A stretch of 64,000 nucleotides of DNA from UBA2357 sp046295975 (lineage in GTDB: Bacteria; Pseudomonadota; Gammaproteobacteria; Burkholderiales; Rhodocyclaceae), in assembly GCA_046295975.1 (NCBI GenBank), contig JBKBMG010000012.1, positions 1-64,000 of the forward strand, read 5' to 3'. The translations under genes and the position numbers were made by a program. The notes beneath the pieces were generated by a model. The model saw only the letters and a program-made list of their open reading frames with translations. It made no database searches and was not told the origin of the DNA. Below are positions 44,809-53,502 of the stretch, one piece after another (within the stretch, counting starts at the first letter, position 1; each line of letters starts with the position of its first letter).

Positions 44809-46701
44809 ATGACAACGTCCGCTCCGGAACTTCTGAAGGGCGCGAGCCTGGACTTTCTGCGTCGCTTCTCGCCCTTCAATCGCATGGAACACGATGCGCT
44901 CGGCTTTCTCGCAAGCAGGCTGACGCTGGTGTTTCATCCCGCGGGCGAAGAACTCCTGACACCCGATTCGGGCATTCCCCCCCATCTCTTCATCGTTCAG
45001 CGCGGCAAGATTCTCGCCCGCCAGGCTGGCGCCACCGCCGTCACCGAATACACCACCCTGCCGCTCGGGCCGGGCGAGTGTTTTCCCATCGGCGCACTGA
45101 GCGCCCGCAGGCCATCCACCAATCTCTACGTGGCTGCGGAAGACAGTTTCGTGTTCCGCCTGCCTGCGGAGGATTTTCGCGAACTGATGCGGATGAGCCA
45201 GGAGTTCCACCTCTTCTGCACCCAGTACATCGCAAGCCTGCTCAACCAGTCACGGCAACAACTGCAGAGTGCATTTTCGCAACGTGCGGCCGAGCAGCAG
45301 ACCATGACGACCTCGCTCGCGCGCCTGATCAAGCAGGCGCCGGTCACGGTTTCGCCGGACACGCCGACCCGTTCCACCATCGAGCAGATGGTCCGGCAGC
45401 GCGTCGGCTGCATGGTGGTCGTGAACGCCGACAGCCAGCCGGTCGGGGTGCTCACCCAGAGCGACGTGATACGACGTGTGGTACTCGACGGCGCCGAACT
45501 CGATCGCCCCGTGGTGGACGTCATGACCCCCGGCCCGCACGCTCTGCCTGCGAGCGCCTCGGCCTACGACGCCGCGCTGGAGATGGCCACCCACGGCATC
45601 CGTCACCTGATGGTCGTGGACACCCAAGGTCGCCTGCAAGGCGTTGTCTCCGAGCGCGACCTGTTCTCACTGCAGCGCATCAGCCTTGGCCAGATCCGCG
45701 CCAGCATCGACGGCGCGGCGGATGTCGAGGCCCTGCGCCATGCCAGTGCCGACATCCGCCAACTCGCCCTCAACCTGATCGCCCAAGGCGTTGGCGCGGA
45801 GCAACTCACCCACTTCATCTCGGCACTCAACGACGCACTTACCCGGCGCATCATCGACCTCGAGCGGCACAGCCACGGGCTGAACGATGTCGACTTCGCC
45901 TGGCTCGCCTTCGGCTCGGAAGGGCGGCACGAACAGACGTTGTCCACCGACCAGGACAACGGGCTGATGTATACCTGCCCGCCGGGCACGGACAGGCAGG
46001 TGCTTCGACAGGCATTACTGCGCTTCGCCAAGGCGGTGAACGACGACCTGGCCGTGTGCGGGTTTCCACTGTGCAAGGGCAACATCATGGCGAGCAATCC
46101 GGCGCTGTGCCTGACACCCGACGAATGGCAGGCACGCTTCGACGCCTGGATGGACGAACCCGACCCGCAAGCCCTGCTCAACGCCTCGATCTTCTTCGAT
46201 TACCGCGTGATTGCCGGCAACGAGTCGCACGGCGAGCGATTGCGCAACTGGCTTAACCGCAGCGCACGCAAGAACGCCTCGTTCCTGCGCCAGATGGCCG
46301 CCAACGCCCTCTCCGTACCACCGCCGATCGGGCGCATACGCGATTTCGTGCTCGACGACGACGGCAGCATCGATTTGAAAACCTCGGGCGCCCGCCTGTT
46401 TGTCGACGTGGCACGCATCCTCGCGCTACGCACCGAGGTCGCTTCCAGCTCCACCGTGCAACGCCTGCGCCAGGCCGGCACGCGCATGGGGATACCTCAA
46501 GACGAAACGGCAGCGGTCATAGACGGATTCCACTTCATCCAGTTGCTGCGCCTGCGCGCACAACACCTGGACGGCAACCGCGCCCACGACAACCGCATTC
46601 GCCCCGAAACCCTCAACGAACTTGATCGCCGCATTCTCAAGGAGGCCTTCCGGCAGGCGCGCAAACTTCAACTCAGGCTCAAGCTCGACTACCAGCTATG
46701 A
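44809..46701 (+). CDS. cNMP-binding, CBS and DUF294 nucleotidyltransferase-like protein
   Basis: 630-residue signalling-type protein. Residues about 20-125 form a cyclic-nucleotide-binding-like domain; about 170-290 hold two CBS domains. The DUF294 nucleotidyltransferase region near 367 shows FGSEGRHEQTLSTDQDNGL, with the GS and DxD motif of the GlnD/GlnE superfamily, and a DUF294_C helical domain completes it. The adenylyl or uridylyl target is unknown. A -10-like TATACT lies at 44775-44780. The stop overlaps the next gene in ATGA, so the exonuclease-like partner is translationally coupled. Confidence 0.9.
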   Translation: MTTSAPELLKGASLDFLRRFSPFNRMEHDALGFLASRLTLVFHPAGEELLTPDSGIPPHLFIVQRGKILARQAGATAVTEYTTLPLGPGECFPIGALSARRPSTNLYVAAEDSFVFRLPAEDFRELMRMSQEFHLFCTQYIASLLNQSRQQLQSAFSQRAAEQQTMTTSLARLIKQAPVTVSPDTPTRSTIEQMVRQRVGCMVVVNADSQPVGVLTQSDVIRRVVLDGAELDRPVVDVMTPGPHALPASASAYDAALEMATHGIRHLMVVDTQGRLQGVVSERDLFSLQRISLGQIRASIDGAADVEALRHASADIRQLALNLIAQGVGAEQLTHFISALNDALTRRIIDLERHSHGLNDVDFAWLAFGSEGRHEQTLSTDQDNGLMYTCPPGTDRQVLRQALLRFAKAVNDDLAVCGFPLCKGNIMASNPALCLTPDEWQARFDAWMDEPDPQALLNASIFFDYRVIAGNESHGERLRNWLNRSARKNASFLRQMAANALSVPPPIGRIRDFVLDDDGSIDLKTSGARLFVDVARILALRTEVASSSTVQRLRQAGTRMGIPQDETAAVIDGFHFIQLLRLRAQHLDGNRAHDNRIRPETLNELDRRILKEAFRQARKLQLRLKLDYQL

Positions 46702-47342
46702 GTTGGATCTCACGCCTGCTCGGTGCCGCACCCGACCTGCCTGTTCTCCCACCCGAGCTGCGCCAGCGGCTGGATGCCTGGGCAGCCTTGCCCGTCGACG
46801 CAACCAACCGTCGCCACTTCGAGACACGCTACGTCATCGTCAATACTGAGGCCACCGGCCGCTCCGTGACCGACGACCGGCTGCTCGCCATCGCCGCCAT
46901 TGCCATAGAAGACGGCGCACTCGCCGCAGACCGCGCCATTCATGCAAGCTTGCCGCCCGAACCGGCCGCCGAACTCGCCCACCTCCTGGAGTTCGCCGGC
47001 AAGTCGCCCATCGTCGTGTTCAACGCGGCTTTCAACCGGGTTCTGCTGGAAAACGCCCTCGAGCGCCATCTCGGTCGCGTGCCCGACTGGTTCTGGCTGG
47101 ATCTCTACTGGATTCTGCACGGCCTCTTCCGCCCCCGTGCAACGACAGGTTCCCGTCTGGCCGACTGGATGCAGCAGTTCGGAATCGAAACCTTCCAGCG
47201 CCATCATGCGCTGGGCGACGCCTACGCCATCGCCCAGTTGCTGCTGCTGGCGCTCGGCCGTGCACGCATGCTCGGCGTGACCACGCCGGAAGCGCTTTCC
47301 GAGTTCGAGGCACGGGCCAGGCGCGAAGCGCTGCCGCGGTAA
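46698..47342 (+). CDS. DEDDh exonuclease-like protein with degenerate active site
   Basis: 214-residue relative of the DNA polymerase III epsilon-type 3'-5' exonucleases that accompany CBS-DUF294 proteins. The Exo I site reads VNTEATG (first Asp is Asn), and Exo II reads FNAAFN where HAAFD is usual, losing both the His and the catalytic Asp. Exo III keeps HHALGDA. With two of four acidic ligands replaced, metal-dependent hydrolysis is unlikely, so it may act as a binding or regulatory subunit. It is coupled by ATGA to the preceding gene. Confidence 0.85.
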   Translation: MSWISRLLGAAPDLPVLPPELRQRLDAWAALPVDATNRRHFETRYVIVNTEATGRSVTDDRLLAIAAIAIEDGALAADRAIHASLPPEPAAELAHLLEFAGKSPIVVFNAAFNRVLLENALERHLGRVPDWFWLDLYWILHGLFRPRATTGSRLADWMQQFGIETFQRHHALGDAYAIAQLLLLALGRARMLGVTTPEALSEFEARARREALPR

Positions 47343-47380
47343 TCGAAGACGCCCCGCGCTACCCGGATTCCATATTCCAG

Positions 47381-47407
47381 TTGACAATACGATGGAAGGA
47401 ATATAAA
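47381..47407 (+). promoter_or_regulatory. Candidate sigma-70 promoter for the NlpC/P60 gene
   Basis: Perfect TTGACA at 47381-47386 and TATAAA at 47402-47407, separated by 15 bp (slightly short), 48 nt before the start codon and in an AT-rich patch. Confidence 0.5.
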
Positions 47408-47454
47408 AAGGCGGCGGTTGTCTGCCGAAAAATAATATCCACGCCAATGTTCCA

Positions 47455-47943
47455 ATGAAGCGACTCGCTCTCTCGGCCCTGCTCGGCCTCGCGCTCCTGG
47501 GCATACAGCCCGTGCTCGCCTCCCCTCACCCGGAACGTACCATCCTCGCTCAACCCGAGCCGGACAAAATCCAGGAATTGATCGAACACGGCATGGAGTA
47601 CATCGGCGTGCGCTATCGCCGTGGCGGAAACTCCAGGGAAACGGGGCTCGACTGCAGCGGTCTGGTGCAAAACGTTTTCCGCAACGCGGCCGGACTGGAT
47701 CTGCCGCGCCGCGCCGCCGACATGGCCCGGTTGGGCGACAAGATCGAGCGTGACGACTTGCAGCCCGGTGACCTGGTGTTCTTCAACACCATGCGCAAGG
47801 CGTTCTCTCACGTCGGCATTTACGTGGGCGACGGCCGCTTCCTGCACGCACCTTCGAGCGGCGGTTCCGTACGCGTGGAAGAAATGGGTCAAAGATACTG
47901 GCGCACGCGCTTCAACGGCGCGCGCCGGCTACTTGCCGGTTGA
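47455..47943 (+). CDS. NlpC/P60 family peptidoglycan hydrolase
   Basis: 162-residue exported C40 peptidase cutting peptide stems of peptidoglycan. It has an N-terminal signal peptide (residues 1-22, cleavage near VLASP). The catalytic Cys is in LDCSGLVQNVF near residue 67, the His in FSHVGIYVGDG near 118, and the third polar residue in FLHAPSSGGSV. It ends within the hydrolase domain, so there is no separate binding domain. Confidence 0.93.
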   Translation: MKRLALSALLGLALLGIQPVLASPHPERTILAQPEPDKIQELIEHGMEYIGVRYRRGGNSRETGLDCSGLVQNVFRNAAGLDLPRRAADMARLGDKIERDDLQPGDLVFFNTMRKAFSHVGIYVGDGRFLHAPSSGGSVRVEEMGQRYWRTRFNGARRLLAG

Positions 47944-48055
47944 GTCGCCCCCCACCACCGAAGCGGCCGCTTCGCGCAATGTGCCGCAACGGCGGCGCGC
48001 ACGCACTGACAAGTATCTCGCCACGCCACGTCTACAAGCCAAGCAAGCCACTCCG

Positions 48056-48391
48056 CTATGCCTTTCGGGGCGTACAGCGTCCTGCGCAGTTGTTGCAGTC
48101 TTCTCGCCCGATGCGTTTTCCGAGTGCCTGCTGAAGCGCGCAGACCGAACGGCGACAACACACGATCATCACCCCCTCCCGGCTCGCGGCCTCGCGAAAC
48201 CGCTGCATGACGTTGTGGCCAAGAAAGTCGGTGAACAGTATGACGATCTCGATGCCGGAAGGCAGCGGCGCGCTACGCCTTTGATGGGTGCTGTCACGAC
48301 CACTGACGTGAGCCGCGATACGGATGCCGAATTCGGCGAGGACATCGGGAATGTTGCCGAGACGATCGGCGCCAACAAGCAGTGCGTTCAT
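48056..48391 (-). CDS. DUF2325-domain protein
   Basis: 111 residues. The DUF2325 features MNALLVGADRLGNIPDVLAE, HVSGRDSTHQRRSA, IVILFTDFLGHNVM and VCCRRSVCALQQAL are all present, with a Cys-rich C-terminus (CNNCAGRC). Function unknown. The gene is divergent from fbpA across Fur-like sites, so iron-linked expression is plausible. Confidence 0.85.
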   Translation of the reverse strand: MNALLVGADRLGNIPDVLAEFGIRIAAHVSGRDSTHQRRSAPLPSGIEIVILFTDFLGHNVMQRFREAASREGVMIVCCRRSVCALQQALGKRIGREDCNNCAGRCTPRKA

Positions 48392-48401
48392 CAAACACCT
48401 C

Positions 48402-48473
48402 AGTAATGAGAATCGTTTGCAACATACTGCATGAAGCAGGATTGGTTTGCAACTGCGAATTGTTATCGTTAAT
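48402..48473. promoter_or_regulatory. Two Fur-box-like sites between DUF2325 and fbpA
   Basis: AGTAATGAGAATCGTTTGC at 48402-48420 matches the 19-bp Fur consensus at 13 positions, and a weaker site at 48455-48473 (GCGAATTGTTATCGTTAAT) matches at 11. Both lie in the short divergent region upstream of an iron-binding protein gene, where Fur control is expected. Confidence 0.6.
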
Positions 48474-48521
48474 ATTGGTTTTGTTTCTTCCCGTTTCTTT
48501 CAACACTAAGGCCGTTCACAC

Positions 48522-49544
48522 ATGATCAAGAAAGCCGTCATCGCAAGCGTTCTCGCCGGCATCGGACTCTCCGCCAGCGTGGCCTCCTTCGCCCAGGGTG
48601 AGCTCAACATCTACTCCGCACGCCACTACCAGACGGACGAGGCACTCTACGGTGGTTTCACCGAGCAGACCGGCATCAAGGTGAACCGCATCGAGGCCCG
48701 TGAAGACGAACTGCTCGAGCGCATCCGCAACGAGGGCGCAAACAGCCCCGCCGACATCCTGATCACGGTCGATGCCTCCCGCCTGGCCAACGCAGACCAG
48801 ATGGGCATCTTTGCGCCGATCAAGTCCGCAGTTCTTGAAGAACGCATCCCGGATCACCTGCGCGCGGACAACTGGATCGCCTTCTCCACCCGTGCCCGCG
48901 TCATCATCTACAACCCGGAACTGGTGCAGGCTGAACAGGTACAGACCTATGAGAGCCTTGCCGACCCCGCGCTCAAGGGCAAGGTCTGCACCCGTTCAGG
49001 CAGCCACCCCTACAACCTGTCGCTGGGCGCCGCGCTGATCAAACACCACAGCGCTGAAAAGGCCGAGGAATGGGCACGTGGCATCGTCGCCAACTTCGCG
49101 CGCGCGCCCAAAGGCGGCGACACCGACCAGATTCGCGCGGTAGCCGCCGGTGAATGCGGCGTGGCGATTGCGAACAGCTACTACTTCGCCCGCCTGATGA
49201 ACTCCGATCGCCCGGAGGATCAACAGGTTGTCGAAGCAGTGCGCTTCGTGTGGCCCAACCAGGACAGCTTCGGTACCCACATCAACATTTCCGGTGCAGG
49301 CGTACTCAAGCACGCCCCCAACAAGGAAGCTGCGGTTAAGTTCCTCGAGTACCTGGCCTCCGACGACGCCCAGCGCTACTTTGCCGACGGCAACAACGAG
49401 TGGCCGGCAGCCAGCAACGTCAAGGTGAACAATCCGGCGCTGGACAAACTTGGCGAGTTCAAGGCGGACACCCTGCCGATTGGCGAACTGGCCAACGCCG
49501 TCGCCGAAGCCCAGCGCATCTACGACCGCGCAGGCTATCGCTGA
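48522..49544 (+). CDS. fbpA: Ferric iron ABC transporter, periplasmic binding protein
   Basis: 340-residue FbpA/FutA-type iron-binding protein. Signal peptide (1-24, cleavage at SFAQG), mature N-terminus LNIYSARHYQTDEALY with the early His/Tyr iron ligands, and the twin-tyrosine segment ANSYYFARL near residue 227. It delivers Fe3+ to the FbpBC transporter. Its gene is convergent with fbpB, with a two-way terminator between them. Confidence 0.95.
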   Translation: MIKKAVIASVLAGIGLSASVASFAQGELNIYSARHYQTDEALYGGFTEQTGIKVNRIEAREDELLERIRNEGANSPADILITVDASRLANADQMGIFAPIKSAVLEERIPDHLRADNWIAFSTRARVIIYNPELVQAEQVQTYESLADPALKGKVCTRSGSHPYNLSLGAALIKHHSAEKAEEWARGIVANFARAPKGGDTDQIRAVAAGECGVAIANSYYFARLMNSDRPEDQQVVEAVRFVWPNQDSFGTHINISGAGVLKHAPNKEAAVKFLEYLASDDAQRYFADGNNEWPAASNVKVNNPALDKLGEFKADTLPIGELANAVAEAQRIYDRAGYR

Positions 49545-49610
49545 TCACGCGAGGTCCCGGCATCGATCCACACCGCCGGGACCCACGCAGCCCGCACGAA
49601 TACTTGATGC

Positions 49611-49651
49611 AAGAACAAAAACGGCAGCCTTTGGCTGCCGTTGTTGTTCTT
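49611..49651. terminator. Bidirectional terminator between fbpA and fbpB
   Basis: A perfect 9-bp stem, ACGGCAGCC (49621-49629) and GGCTGCCGT (49633-49641), is flanked by A-rich sequence on the left and T-rich on the right. Outer AAGAAC/GTTCTT can pair as well. It serves both converging genes. Confidence 0.85.
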
Positions 49652-49716
49652 GGACACCGCTGCGCTGACTACGTCATCCAATCGACCACCAACACCGTTC
49701 GGACGATTCACGCACT

Positions 49717-51429
49717 TCACGCACGCTCCAGTCCCTTGGGCAAGGCGGCGTTCACCCGTTCATCCGCCGGGGGGCGACGCACCCGGCGGCTGTTCACGAT
49801 TTGCCGGGAGATGAGAATCATCGGCACCAGACCGACCGCGACAATGGTCAGGGCTGCGGTCGACGCTTCTGCCAGACGTTCGTCGGCGGCCAGCGTATGC
49901 GCCTGGGTCGCCAGCGTATCGAAATTGAACGGACGCATCACCAAGGTCGCAGGCAACTCCTTCATCACGTCCACGAACACCAGCAGACCCGCAGTAAGCA
50001 GGCTGCCGCGCAAGATGGGGACATGTACCCGCCCTAGCGTTGCCAGCTTGCCGTAACCCAGGCTGCGGGCGGCGTCATCCATGCTGGGCGTGATTTTGCC
50101 CAAACTGGATTCAACAGTGTGCAGCGCAATCGCGAGAAAGCGGGTCAGGTAGGCGTATACCAGGGCCGCAATGCCCCCGGTCAGGATCAACCCGGGATTG
50201 CTGCCGAACAGAGTCTGCCAGCCACTGGCCAGGGCGTGGTCCAGGCGCGTAACCGGAATCAGCACGCCGACCGCGATTACCGAGCCCGGCACCGCGTAGC
50301 CCAGCCCGACGATGCGATTCATTACGGGCGGCAGCGCACTGCGGCTGAGCCTTGCGGCATAAGCCAGCAACACCGCGAGCACCACCGCAAGCATGGCTGC
50401 CACCGCGGCCAGCACGAAGCTGTTGCGCGCCAGGTGGAAGAAGCGTGGGCCGAACTGGGCATCCCCCTCGTTCAACGCCATTTGCAGCAGCAGGCCCGCC
50501 GGCAGGAGAAATCCGAACAGCAAGGGCATCAGGCAGGCGAATGCGGCCACCCAGCCGGGCAGACCGCGCAGCCGCACCGGCACCGGCGCTGCCTGTTGCC
50601 GCGAGGTGTTGTTGAAACGCGCCCTGCCTCGACTCGCATGCTCGAGCACCAGGACCACCACCACGAACAACAGCAGCAGTGCAGACAACTGGGCCGCGGC
50701 GGTGCGGTCACCCAAGGAGAACCACGCGCGGTAGATGCCGGTGGTGAAAGTCTGCACCGCGAAGTACGAGACGGTGCCGAAATCGGCCAGCGTTTCCATC
50801 AACGCCAGCGCCGTACCCGCCACCAGTGCGGGACGGGCCAGCGGCAACGACACGCTGAAGAAACAGCGCCACGGCCCCAGGCCAAGCGAGCGGCCTGCCT
50901 CCAGCATGCCTGCCGCCCGCTCCATGAAGGCAGCACGTGCCAGCAGATACACGTAGGGGTAGAGCACGAAGGTAAACATCATCGCCGCGCCGCCGACGCT
51001 GCGGATATCGGGAAACCAGTAGTCGCCCGCGCGCCAGCCAAAGGTCTCGCGCAGCGTCGACTGGACCGGTCCGACGAACTGCAGGAAATCGGTATAGACG
51101 TAGGCCATCACGTAAGCCGGCATGGCCAGCGGCAGCACCAGCGCCCACTCGAAGAACCGCCGCCCGGGAAAGTCGAGCATGGTCGTCAGCCAGGCCGTGG
51201 TCACGCCGATCGAACTCACCCCCAGCCCGACCACCACGCAAAGAATCAGGGTGTTGCGAATGAACTCGGGCAGTACCGTATCGGCCATGTGCGACCAGGT
51301 ATCGCTCGTTCCGCCCACGAGCACGTTGGAAAACACCGACAACACCGGCATCGCGATCAGCAGGGCGATCAGCACCGCACTGAACGACAGCGCGGACCCT
51401 TCGAATCTCAGTTTCTTCAGCAAGTGCAC
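49717..51429 (-). CDS. fbpB: Ferric iron ABC transporter permease
   Basis: 570-residue fused permease with two homologous sets of about six helices, each with an EAA-type loop (EAGRSLGLGPWRCFFSVSLPLARPALVAG in the first, DDAARSLGYGKLATLGRVHVP in the second). It moves Fe3+ across the inner membrane. I prefer the GTG at 51429 (VHLLKKLRFEG), because a minus-strand TATAAT at 51514-51519 implies a transcript start near 51507, inside the longer frame that reaches 51570. Confidence 0.9.
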   Translation of the reverse strand: MHLLKKLRFEGSALSFSAVLIALLIAMPVLSVFSNVLVGGTSDTWSHMADTVLPEFIRNTLILCVVVGLGVSSIGVTTAWLTTMLDFPGRRFFEWALVLPLAMPAYVMAYVYTDFLQFVGPVQSTLRETFGWRAGDYWFPDIRSVGGAAMMFTFVLYPYVYLLARAAFMERAAGMLEAGRSLGLGPWRCFFSVSLPLARPALVAGTALALMETLADFGTVSYFAVQTFTTGIYRAWFSLGDRTAAAQLSALLLLFVVVVLVLEHASRGRARFNNTSRQQAAPVPVRLRGLPGWVAAFACLMPLLFGFLLPAGLLLQMALNEGDAQFGPRFFHLARNSFVLAAVAAMLAVVLAVLLAYAARLSRSALPPVMNRIVGLGYAVPGSVIAVGVLIPVTRLDHALASGWQTLFGSNPGLILTGGIAALVYAYLTRFLAIALHTVESSLGKITPSMDDAARSLGYGKLATLGRVHVPILRGSLLTAGLLVFVDVMKELPATLVMRPFNFDTLATQAHTLAADERLAEASTAALTIVAVGLVPMILISRQIVNSRRVRRPPADERVNAALPKGLERA

Positions 51430-51513
51430 TACCCCGGCTCGGTTGGAGGGCGGACCACAAACGGCGACCGGCAATACGGCTGATTCAATCGTGCCGGTCG
51501 AAGCGATTGGGGA

Positions 51514-51519
51514 ATTATA
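51514..51519 (-). promoter_or_regulatory. -10 element for fbpB
   Basis: A perfect TATAAT on the minus strand, in an AT-rich patch of the divergent fbpB-fbpC region. The surrounding AATTATAATTGATC is weakly Fur-like, but too poor to call a box. No clear -35. Confidence 0.4.
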
Positions 51520-51591
51520 ATTGATCGCATTCACCTGCCCGATGCGATAATCGGAAGGGGCAGTTCCCACAGCATCAACCGGACCACCCTC

Positions 51592-52719
51592 ATGCCGTAC
51601 CTACAGCTCGCCGACATCGACCTCGCCTACGGCGCCCACAAGGTAGTGGGCGCGCTTTCGTTCAGCCTCGACAAAGGGCGCATCGGTTGCCTGCTCGGCC
51701 CCTCCGGCTGCGGCAAAACCACCGTGTTGCGCTGCATCGCCGGATTCGAGCATATCCTGGGCGGCTGCATCCGTCTGGATGAACAACTGATCAGCGACAC
51801 CCACACGCACCTTGCCCCCGAACAACGCCGCATCGGCATGGTGTTCCAGGACTACGCGCTGTTCCCGCATCTGGACGTTGCAGACAACGTCGGCTTCGGT
51901 CTGCGCAGCCTCGCCGCCGAGGCGCGCAAGGCACGCGTCGCGGAGTTGCTGGACATCGTGGGGCTGGCAAGCTCGGCGCACAAGTACCCACATGAGTTGT
52001 CCGGCGGCCAGCAACAACGCGTGGCGCTGGCGCGGGCGCTGGCGCCGCGCCCCAGTTTGCTGCTGATGGACGAGCCGTTCTCGAATCTCGACGTCGAGCT
52101 ACGCGAGCGCCTGTCGCACGAAGTGCGCGACATCCTCAAGACGACCGGCACCACCGCCATCCTGGTCACCCACGACCAGCACGAAGCCTTCGCCGTGGCC
52201 GACGAGATCGGCATCATGCACGAGGGCCACATCCAGCAGTGGGATACGCCCTACAACCTTTACCACCGCCCGGCCAATCGTTTCGTCGCGGACTTCATCG
52301 GCCACGGCGTGCTGCTGCCCGGCGCCGTGCTGGATGAGCATCGCGTGCAGCTTGAGTTGGGCGTGCTCAACAGCGTGATCCCGGTTGAGTGCGGAAGCGG
52401 CTCAGCAACCTGCACGGCCGGGTGCCCGGTCGAAGTCCTGCTGCGCCCGGACGACATCGTGCACGACGACGCCAGCCCCATGAAGGCCAAGGTCTCGAAA
52501 AAGGCGTTTCGTGGTGCCGACATCCTCTACACCCTGGAGCTGGCGAGCGGCGCCAGAATCCTGTCGCTAGTGCCCAGTCACCACAATCACGCCATCGGCG
52601 AGATGATCGGTATCCGTCTGGACGTCGACCATGTGATCACCTTTCACGAGAACGCCGCGATGGCCGCCCACGCCCAACCCGGCAATCTGCCCGCGCCGCG
52701 GCCCGCCGTAGCGGCCTGA
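51592..52719 (+). CDS. fbpC: Ferric iron ABC transporter ATPase
   Basis: 375-residue FbpC-type ATPase: Walker A GPSGCGKTT near residue 38, Q-loop VFQDYALFPH, signature LSGGQQQR near 137, Walker B LLLMDEPFSNLD near 158, and a C-terminal TOBE-like regulatory domain (about 290-360). It energises FbpB. It is divergent from fbpB and lies 27 nt before aat. Confidence 0.95.
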   Translation: MPYLQLADIDLAYGAHKVVGALSFSLDKGRIGCLLGPSGCGKTTVLRCIAGFEHILGGCIRLDEQLISDTHTHLAPEQRRIGMVFQDYALFPHLDVADNVGFGLRSLAAEARKARVAELLDIVGLASSAHKYPHELSGGQQQRVALARALAPRPSLLLMDEPFSNLDVELRERLSHEVRDILKTTGTTAILVTHDQHEAFAVADEIGIMHEGHIQQWDTPYNLYHRPANRFVADFIGHGVLLPGAVLDEHRVQLELGVLNSVIPVECGSGSATCTAGCPVEVLLRPDDIVHDDASPMKAKVSKKAFRGADILYTLELASGARILSLVPSHHNHAIGEMIGIRLDVDHVITFHENAAMAAHAQPGNLPAPRPAVAA

Positions 52720-52746
52720 CACGGCACGTCGGACGGCGCGCACGCG

Positions 52747-53502
52747 ATGATTCCCTGGCTTGCCGACGCGCCGGCCTTCCCTCCGGTCAGGCGCGCACTG
52801 CGCGATCCCAACGGCCTGCTGGCGGCCGGCGGTGCGCTCACCCCCGAATGGTTGCTCGCTGCCTATCGGAAGGGCATTTTCCCTTGGTACAGCCGCGGCG
52901 AACCGATTCTGTGGTGGAGCCCGGATCCGCGCCTGGTACTCGTCCCGAGCGAATTCAAATGCTCGCGCTCACTGAAAAAACGTCTGCGCAACCGCGGTTT
53001 TGAAGTGCGCTTCGACACCGCCTTCATCCAGGTCGTCAACGCCTGCGCCGCTCCACGCGCCGATGCCACCGGCACGTGGATTACCCCCGAAATGCGCAAC
53101 GCGTACGCCGGCATGCACGAACTCGGCCATGCCCACAGTATCGAAACGTGGCTTGACGGCGAACTGGTCGGCGGCCTCTATGGCATCGCGATCGGGCAGG
53201 TATTCTTCGGCGAATCGATGTTCAGCCGTGTCGCAGATGCCTCCAAGGTTGCCCTCGCGGCCCTGTGCCATCATCTTGTGGCACGCGAATTCGCCGTGAT
53301 AGATTGCCAGATGACGACCGCACACCTGCTGTCGCTCGGGGCACGGGAATTGGCGCGCTCCGAGTTTTGCGCAATGCTCGAAACCCTGACTACCCGCGGC
53401 GACCCGCCCGGCCGCTGGTCCGCCGACACAGTGCCCGATCTGTGCGCCGTCGCCGCCAAGGAGTCGCCGCCGCCATGCAAAAGGACTACCCCTACGGACT
53501 GA
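52747..53502 (+). CDS. aat: Leucyl/phenylalanyl-tRNA-protein transferase
   Basis: 251 residues. It adds Leu or Phe from tRNA to N-terminal Lys/Arg of proteins and so marks them for ClpS-ClpAP. Family segments: GLLAAGGALTPEWLLAAYRKGIFPWY, WWSPDPR, TWITPEMRNAYAGMHELGHAHSIE and VGGLYGIAIGQVFFGESMFS. It overlaps bpt by 28 nt. Confidence 0.95.
   Translation: MIPWLADAPAFPPVRRALRDPNGLLAAGGALTPEWLLAAYRKGIFPWYSRGEPILWWSPDPRLVLVPSEFKCSRSLKKRLRNRGFEVRFDTAFIQVVNACAAPRADATGTWITPEMRNAYAGMHELGHAHSIETWLDGELVGGLYGIAIGQVFFGESMFSRVADASKVALAALCHHLVAREFAVIDCQMTTAHLLSLGARELARSEFCAMLETLTTRGDPPGRWSADTVPDLCAVAAKESPPPCKRTTPTD

Noticed and set aside
44691..46256. 521-residue forward frame overlapping the CBS-DUF294 gene
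   Set aside because: Arg/Pro/Gly-rich shadow in another frame; the CBS and nucleotidyltransferase motifs lie in the frame annotated.
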